A DNA stretch of 64,000 nt, from positions 1 to 64,000 of the forward strand of contig SKCR01037648.1 in assembly GCA_019454045.1 (NCBI GenBank), read 5' to 3'. This document shows, in pieces, positions 57,801-64,000 of the stretch. Origin of the DNA: Zanthoxylum bungeanum (taxonomy: Eukaryota > Streptophyta > Magnoliopsida > Sapindales > Rutaceae). The notes under the pieces were generated by a model. It was not told where the DNA came from. It did no database searches and saw nothing but the letters and a program-made list of their open reading frames with translations. Position 1 is the stretch's first letter. The number at the start of each line of letters is the position of its first letter. Both the position numbers and the translations under genes were made by a program.

Positions 57801-59650
57801 TGATAAGTGGTAAATGTATCATTATTTCCCACTCATTTGACCTAATATTTTGTATAGTTTCTTATGTTTTGTGAATATTTTGATGTGTTTTGTGTTTCTT
57901 TGTAGATAAATAAAGTTTCAGGACTCTCTGGAGGTGATTTCTTGGTCAAAACAATGAAAAACGGACAAAAGGGCAAAATCATCTTTTGGCGCGTCGCGAC
58001 CGTTAACGTTTTCCGGACCTCTGCTAATATACGCCGGGACACGTGTACCAATCAGAGGGATTCTGCTAAAATGTGCTGGCTTACTAACATGCACCGAATC
58101 TGCTAACGTGCGCATGCCATGTGTCAACATCATAGCAAATCATGCTAACGTACACCGGACACGTGTCACCATCACACGGTGCCGACAATCAACATCGCCA
58201 CATCATCGTCACATCAGAATAATCATTGAGTTGCCGACGCCGTCTGCCATGTGTCATCTTATTGCAAATTTGTCTGCCACATGGCATCGCCTCTGTATGC
58301 CACGCCGTAAATCACGGTGCGTCGCGACGCGTGAACCCATCGACGCCTATAAATTCAGCTCGAAATTTCAGTTTCAGATGTACCTTCCTCTCTGTAATTC
58401 CTTGAGAATTCTAAGGAGTTTGTATATAGTTTGTTTAATTTCAGTTTTATAATTAATTTTATTTACTTTTTATAATAGTAATTTACTTTCTTTACTTTTT
58501 CAGTTTTTACTATTCAGCAATGAAGAGGTAACTTCCCCTTGCTAAGGCGAAAGGTAAAGCTTTTATTATTGTTATTTTGATTAATCTCCCTTAATTATAA
58601 TGTAATAACTATTTAAAACTTGACTTAATGAGGATATCGCTATATTAGCCGGTTGGTAATTATATTAAATTGGTTTTAACCTAACTAAGCAAGGATACCG
58701 CCTAGTTGGTCGGTCGGTAATTAATTATTAATGTGACTTAATCAGGTTACCGTCCTAATGGCTGGTTGGTAATATCACACAAGTTATTATATTATATTAA
58801 GGGAGATATCTAAAATAGTAGTAACAAAAGTGGATCTTTTAACCCTAACATTTTCTTTTATTATACTTTTTCCTTTTTAATTTCTAGCATTTACTTTTCA
58901 TCATCTTACTTTATGTCTTTTATTTTTAAGTTCTTACTAGTTGTAAATATGTGTCGTAGCTAAGCCCATTATCTGGGGTTGTGATGAATTCCAATATCAC
59001 CGGTTTATAAGGGGTTATTTTATAATTGGGGTAATATAAAGGTTTACTTATTAAGTCTTAAGCTAATGTGTCTTGTTAACTGGCCACTAATAAGATTGAT
59101 CGGGTAAACTTAAAATAAACTTGACGAAGGAATTTTAGGTTTAAAACCCTAGACTTAATAGCCCACGATCTTCATTGAGGATAGATAACCCTTTAATAGA
59201 TTTTCTTACAAGATAGACATATAGATGTCAGGCGGGTGTAACCACAATTGGAACTTAGTCTTAATGAATTCAGGTAACTTGGTTGACATAGACATATGAT
59301 TAATTGGGTTACACTAGGTATTTGCATCCGACTATCAACAGAGGCTTTTGCAGAATTTTGTGTTCCCGGTTAGTAAACCAATATATTATACAAACATAAA
59401 ATAATCACTTCATCTTTAAAAGATATTGGAAGAAATCACAACCCTTGATAGTTTAATAAATTTGTATTTTCCTCAACCAACTTTTGCGCCATTTTATTTA
59501 CTTGTTTTAAATTTAAGTCACCATTACAATCAACAATCATCCATTAGATACTAGTAATCATTTGAGTTCATAAAACTAATAACTTAGGTATTAAGTCCTC
59601 GTGGGATCGATACTTCTTATACTACTTGAATGATACATGCGCTTGCGTTA
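57801..59650 (+). repeat. 3' LTR of Athila-1, truncated
   Basis: Starts TGATAAGTGG and matches the Athila-2 LTR at the first ~100 bases and from about 58430 onward, including the three GGTATCC/GGATACCGCC repeats (58625-58770). It stops near 59650 within 'gcttgcgtta', about 30 bases short of the expected end. The segment from about 57905 to 58400 is GC-rich and unrelated to the Athila-2 U3. Confidence 0.85.
58039..58355 (+). promoter_or_regulatory. Putative U3 promoter of Athila-1 with G-boxes and TATA box
   Basis: TATAAATT at 58348-58355, preceded by two ACACGTGT palindromes (58039-58046 and 58159-58166) containing the plant G-box CACGTG. Related CATGTGTCA and CCACATGG words lie between. G-boxes are bound by bZIP and bHLH factors, often in stress or light responses. 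The Athila-2 LTR has a TATA box at the corresponding place but none of these boxes. Confidence 0.5.
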
Positions 59651-59858
59651 AAGTATAAGTACTATACTTTGGTATCCCTAGGATAACCAACAATTGGCAC
59701 TTATCCTATTTGGGTTTTAGTTTGGTATCATCCAAACATATGCATGGCATTCCCAAATTTTCAGGAATGTGAAACCCGGTTTCTTTCCCGTTCATATCTA
59801 ATATGAAATCCGTCAAACAGATTTTATGGAACCTTATTCAAAATAAGTTCTTGCATTG
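59651..59858 (-). pseudogene. pol: Short pol remnant of Copia-H
   Basis: The minus strand matches the stretch of Copia-C around 33500-33740, for example 'aaacttattttgaataagg' and 'aagtgccaattgttgg' text. This is the post-integrase part. Too short and broken to encode a domain. Confidence 0.7.
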
Positions 59859-62449
59859 TTTATACGTATTCGTTTAAGGATCTAATCCTTAGTTCTGATT
59901 CAGAAATTAATGAGTCTAATGCGACAAACTTAATGGATTAAACACTAAAGTTATCATCACATACATCTTCCAAAGATTATGCTCTACTATTTGCTTAACT
60001 CCGGGATTAGGCATAATATGTTATTTTATCAAATAAAGTAACTTATTATTTTCCAGGACCATCCAGAAATTTATTCCCAATTTGAAAATTAAACCATTTA
60101 AATGCATTTTCCCTAGGATTATGTTTTAAATGTCAATCTTTCAATTACATCTTGATTATAATAGTCCAACTATTTAATCAACGATTTAGGTACTATTTAT
60201 TATAATGATTACAATAGTCCAACTATTTAATCAACTATAATTTAATAGATTAAAATCAATTATATTGATTACTATAATCCAATTATAAAATCAACTATAA
60301 ATGAATAGTTTGAATATAGTCCAACTATTTATTAAAACAACGATTTAAATATTAGTCCAACTGATATTTAATTTATTTGACGAAATGATATTTGTTTGAG
60401 CGCGTATGGTAAGTAATTAAACGAATATTGCAAATTCAATTCTTGCCTCCCACTATTTTTCGGCGAGCCTCTAACCCTCTGTCGAGTACTCGGGAAACCA
60501 TGTTTCCCAGTGGGCTAGGATCCCGTTAAATATCACACAATCTTGACTTTGGACAACAAATTGTATGATAATTAACTAGGTAGATCTTTAAGATCGATTG
60601 GATCCAATCCAATTCCTAGATCCGGTAGGGGGACATCCAAGTCCGAAACATATATCTTATATATGCCAATACATCCAATGTATTACCTAACATTTTTCCT
60701 TTGAATCAACTAAGCCTTGGCTTTGGCACAACAAAATTAGTGATCCAAGTTAAGAACGACCCATTGACCATGGAAAGCTTCATAATCAATGTCGATGGAC
60801 AAGAAGTGGTCTTGACTTTGGCCAACAAACCACAACTTGGACAAGACACCGATATGGAACAAAGCCTTCACGATTCAAACACATCCTCGACGGACAAAGG
60901 CCTTGACTTTGGCCAACAAGCCAATGCCAGTCTCGGATCTTGAGTGAGAATCACTCAATGGAAGGAAAGACGTTTAATATTGTTTGAGGGTTTTTCACGT
61001 GCAAATTGGCAACCAATTTATTATCTGTTAAGGTCTCATCATCATACACCCTTAAACATGCATTCTAAACACATAATAAAGCGCGTATAAATAAAATAAT
61101 AATGATATGCGGATAGATACTTTACACATTGATCCTAGATCAAATCTTTCCCTTTCTCTCTCCCGCTAGCACAAGTATTACTTCTACCCGTTACACTACA
61201 CTTCTAAAGAAACCTCATTTACATTGAGGGGAATATGTGAGAAGAGAATACAAAGAATATGGAGGTGATAAGGCTGGACACGCAGGTCCAATTAATAAAT
61301 TCCAAATTTATTACAACAATTTCTAAAATTGCCCCACCCATCTAATATCCATCTGATATACATTATTCATGCATCGCAACCATGTATTCACACAAGTATG
61401 TTATCAATCAATCTAATCAAATTAGTTAATCTGATAATTAGTGACCATCCAATGTTCAAACAACGATTTGATTTTGCTCGAGTCAAAATCGTTTTGCGAA
61501 TAAGTACTCAAAGTACTAATTCTCGAATTAAATTAAACTACATAATTAAATCCAATTCAATTTGTATTTAATACTAATTTGTTATTTAATTCCAAATTAA
61601 ATATTACACTTTATTAATAAACCTTTTACGATTTAAATTCCAAATTTAATCGTTACGGGTCTCAAAGCCCGATTAACGTCCAACGTCAATTCAATTAAAG
61701 TCCAATGGGCTTTTAATTAATTTCTTAAGGCGTGCACTTTTGGTCAACTCGGGTCAAACCGAATAACCAAAATCCAATCCGGGAGTTACCCATAAGCCCA
61801 GAAATCAATTTTGGCCCATTAGGCCCAATTAAACTTTAAAGGTCCATTAGTCGCATTTGGGCTTTATGGATGCGGTTTTGGGCCCAATTGGATCCAATCC
61901 ATCTGGCCTAAACCTAACTTGGTACAACCAAGCCCAATTAGCCCAATAACAACATAACAAGCCCAATTCAATTTAAGGCCCAAATAATTAAATTCCAAAA
62001 ATCCAATTTATTAATTTAATTACACTAAAGTGTATAACACAATTAATCACCCAAATTAACATTTCTAAAACATTAATTTACACAATCAATCATGCTCAAT
62101 TACAACAAAATATGTCCAACACATTTCATCAAAAATCAAACCCAATTTTATGCCCAAATCAAATTCAATCCAATTAAATTCAATTCAACATTAAATCAAT
62201 ATCCCCAAATGATTTCCAACACATCCAATGATCAAAATCAAAAAATCCAAGACAATTTAGGGCATGCTCATTTTCGGCCAAGCCATAAAATTTGGGGAAA
62301 TTTTTTCCAAACAAAATTTCATCAAATTTATCCAATCAATCATCAATTAAAACACATTTAAGTGTACTAATTCATCCAATTTCATTATACATGCTCAAAA
62401 TCAATTTTACCCAAATTTTAAGCCCTAAATCAATTTCATGCTCAACCTT
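59859..62449 (-). other. Leader of Copia-H, non-coding
   Basis: Minisatellite at about 60150-60370, the repeated palindromic 18-mer at 60542-60559 (one mismatch), 60811-60828 and 60902-60919, and the GGCCCAATT-rich block at about 61750-61960. It contains the antisense frame listed separately. Confidence 0.7.
60701..60943 (+). CDS. Conserved antisense frame in copia leader, unknown product
   Basis: An 80-residue frame antisense to Copia-H, matching 1584-1865 for nearly its whole length (LSLGFGTT, PLTMESF, VDGQEVVLTLANKPQLGQDT, MEQSLHDSNTS, ASLGS). No domain recognised. Differences from the Copia-F frame include several conservative replacements, but the number of sites is too small to judge selection by eye. 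Confidence 0.3.
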   Translation: MNQLSLGFGTTKLVIQVKNDPLTMESFIINVDGQEVVLTLANKPQLGQDTDMEQSLHDSNTSSTDKGLDFGQQANASLGS

Positions 62450-62462
62450 GCTCAAGATACCA
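62450..62462 (-). promoter_or_regulatory. Primer-binding site of Copia-H
   Basis: The minus strand reads TGGTATCTTGAGC, one base after the LTR end CCAACA. Identical to the Copia-F site. Confidence 0.75.
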
Positions 62463-62463
62463 T

Positions 62464-64000
62464 TGTTGGTATTTGCTAAGGTCCCAAGATCATAAACAAG
62501 CATGAAACAAGTGCAAATACAAATCAACGAAGTTGCGGAATACTCACATCGATCGGTTGAGCGACGCGGCAATGAACAAAACTCGAAATTCTGCCACATG
62601 AAGTCACGGTAGTGAGCTGCATCCAGTCCACTATTTTCGGTCATGTGTCTTCAATTTTTGAGCTCCAAGCTTCGTCAAACGATTCCCGGCTCATGGGTGG
62701 ACTTCCCTATCACCTTCGCATGTCTCTCGGAGTGCTAGCTCTTGTGATTTTTGCCACAAAATCACCACATTTGCTTCCCATTTCCTCTTGGTTCTCGGCA
62801 GTTCACTACAAAAACAGAGGAAAAATTTGCCTACCATGGCGTGTGAGAGAGGAGAGAAAAGAGAGAAGAGAGAGATGTAAAATGTGTAATTGTTGTTTGG
62901 TAAATGAATTTCTAAAATCATATACCCACTTTGCTTTCCAAAAGTCAAAGTAATTAAACAACAACATATTCCACTCAAGCTTTCAAAAAGCTTTTCAAAA
63001 ACTCCCATCAAGTCACATCTTTCAATCAAGTTGTCAAGTCACATCACTGAAAGTGGCAAGTGATTTGACGCTTGATGCGACTAGTAATTTGACGCTTGAT
63101 TTGACTTGCGTGCCTCACTCGAATTCGAAATGCGAATGCGCTCGTAAATAATCCCGGGCTCGGGTTCGCTAATTTCAAATTAACGAATTTTCTGTTGCGA
63201 CACAATTAAATGATTATGCCTAGCAATTTACTATTCACGTCGCTAACGAATTAATTCTAAATTAATTCATTCGCCCGAATTAAAATCTAATTTTAATTCA
63301 GCGTCGAAATCCAATTTCGTTTAATATATCGAATATATTAATTAATCGATTAATTCCAAATTAATCGTTATCTCTCTTTAAATCATATTTTATCCTAGAT
63401 AAAATATCTCTGTAATTAATCCCATATTAATTTACTCTCTCATCTAATTAAACCCATATTAATTAAAAGTGCGAGTCATACGTCATCGGTGAATCTTCGG
63501 GAAGCGACTCATGAGATCCCCGGATATGTTGGTAGTAAATTCAGTCGTCGGACTATCCGAACACGTAAGTACCTCGTACTACGTTTATACCGATTTACAA
63601 GACAAGGTTGGCTTCTAGCAAAGCGCCATGCCTACCCAATTCTCCATAAATATCCTTACAGGAATAAAAGATCTATATCAGGCGTAGTATACGTAGTATT
63701 GCGTATTTCGATCCAGTATCGGATGATCACGTGCTAGGCCTGGGGCTGCAATTGTGTCTGCCCCATACTAAGCACATATCGGATGTCTGGTAACTAGTCT
63801 CTATAATCGGATATACATGACCTTGTCATAATATCCCGATAGCTGCAGTATTTAAGAGAACCAGTCCCGTATCCTACGTGACCATCATCTCCATATGACT
63901 GGAGTGACACTTCCATCTTGACATCACACCCAATACACTACGATTCTCAATATACCCCGCATAGGCGTACACAGAACCTGTCAAAGCCCTGGACGACCGC
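62464..64000 (-). repeat. 5' LTR of Copia-H, incomplete in the window
   Basis: The minus strand ends CCAACA at 62464. It matches the other copia LTRs through the hairpin-rich stretch (63160-63475), the CGATTTACAAGACAAGG block (63590-63606) and on to the right edge. Confidence 0.85.

Larger units (their letters stand above)
11798..59650 (+). mobile_element. Athila-1, plus-strand Ty3/gypsy element split by four insertions
   Basis: Collinear pieces in the order gag C-terminus, protease, reverse transcriptase, integrase, ORF-X, LOG-like cargo, polypurine tract and 3' LTR lie at 11798-13203, 21084-22138, 41655-42115, 44146-44216 and 54375-59650. The breaks fall inside codons of conserved domains and the flanks of each insertion rejoin in the protein. 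Three insertions have exact or near target duplications: GTACC/GTACA, GAGAG/GAGGA and CAGAC. The 5' LTR and gag N-terminus are missing at the left. RNase H and the end of reverse transcriptase are lost at the Athila-2 junction. It is the oldest layer and clearly dead. Confidence 0.85.
59651..64000 (-). mobile_element. Copia-H, minus-strand Ty1/copia element, cut by the window end
   Basis: Minus strand order: LTR (beyond 64000 to 62464), primer site, leader, then a jump into a short pol piece ending at the broken Athila-1 LTR. The gag and most of pol are deleted between 59858 and 59859. No target duplication is visible at the left junction. Confidence 0.8.

Noticed and set aside
58108..58452. 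114-codon frame in the Athila-1 LTR
   Set aside because: It lies in the GC-rich U3 and across the TATA box, with no similarity and no counterpart in Athila-2.

Overview
This window is nuclear plant DNA, probably from a eudicot and from a repeat-rich (pericentromeric-type) region. It consists almost entirely of long-terminal-repeat (LTR) retrotransposons inserted into one another. I found no intact host gene, rRNA, tRNA or bacterial feature. Every longer reading frame that I can identify is a decayed retrotransposon gene, apart from one host-derived gene carried inside a retrotransposon family.

Layout. At the left edge is the tail of a Ty1/copia LTR (1-190), inserted in a minus-strand copia element, Copia-F (191-4516). 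Copia-F is itself cut by the 3' end of a minus-strand Tat/Ogre-like Ty3/gypsy element: a 3.3 kb LTR at 4517-7829, a polypurine tract, and a tandem-repeat array at 7960-9590. From 11798 to about 59650 runs one plus-strand Athila-like Ty3/gypsy element, Athila-1. It is split by four insertions: (1) a copia derivative with no coding sequence (13204-21083) in the protease; (2) a minus-strand copy of the same Athila family, Athila-2 (22139-41654), in the reverse transcriptase, with an adjoining deletion; (3) a solo copia LTR (42116-44145) in the integrase; (4) a complete copia element, Copia-D (44217-54374, target duplication CAGAC), also in the integrase. Athila-2 is cut in turn by another complete copia element, Copia-C (27045-37065, target duplication CTTCC). 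A minus-strand copia element, Copia-H, follows the Athila-1 3' LTR and runs off the right edge.

Main discovery candidate. Both Athila copies carry the same extra cargo between integrase and 3' LTR, where many Athila elements have an env-like frame. It is a full-length, intronless LONELY GUY (LOG)-type gene (cytokinin riboside monophosphate phosphoribohydrolase family), at 25607-26261 on minus and 55819-56471 on plus. Upstream lies a second short frame with a conserved four-cysteine motif (ORF-X). Presence at the same place in two independently inserted copies makes the cargo a family trait and not a chance insertion. Both copies are now broken, but by different lesions.

Other unusual structure. 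The copia LTRs contain a run of about eleven consecutive short hairpins, nearly all with a 3-base T-N-G loop. The copia leaders carry a thrice-repeated 18-mer with the palindrome TTGGCCAA, and an antisense reading frame seen in several copies. Copia-C and Copia-D have nearly identical LTR pairs yet share the same inactivating lesions, so a defective lineage seems to have been mobilised recently in trans. The two Athila copies have unrelated U3 promoters.

Limits. Family and clade names rest on motifs read by eye, and boundaries without TG/CA ends or target duplications are good to a few bases or tens of bases.
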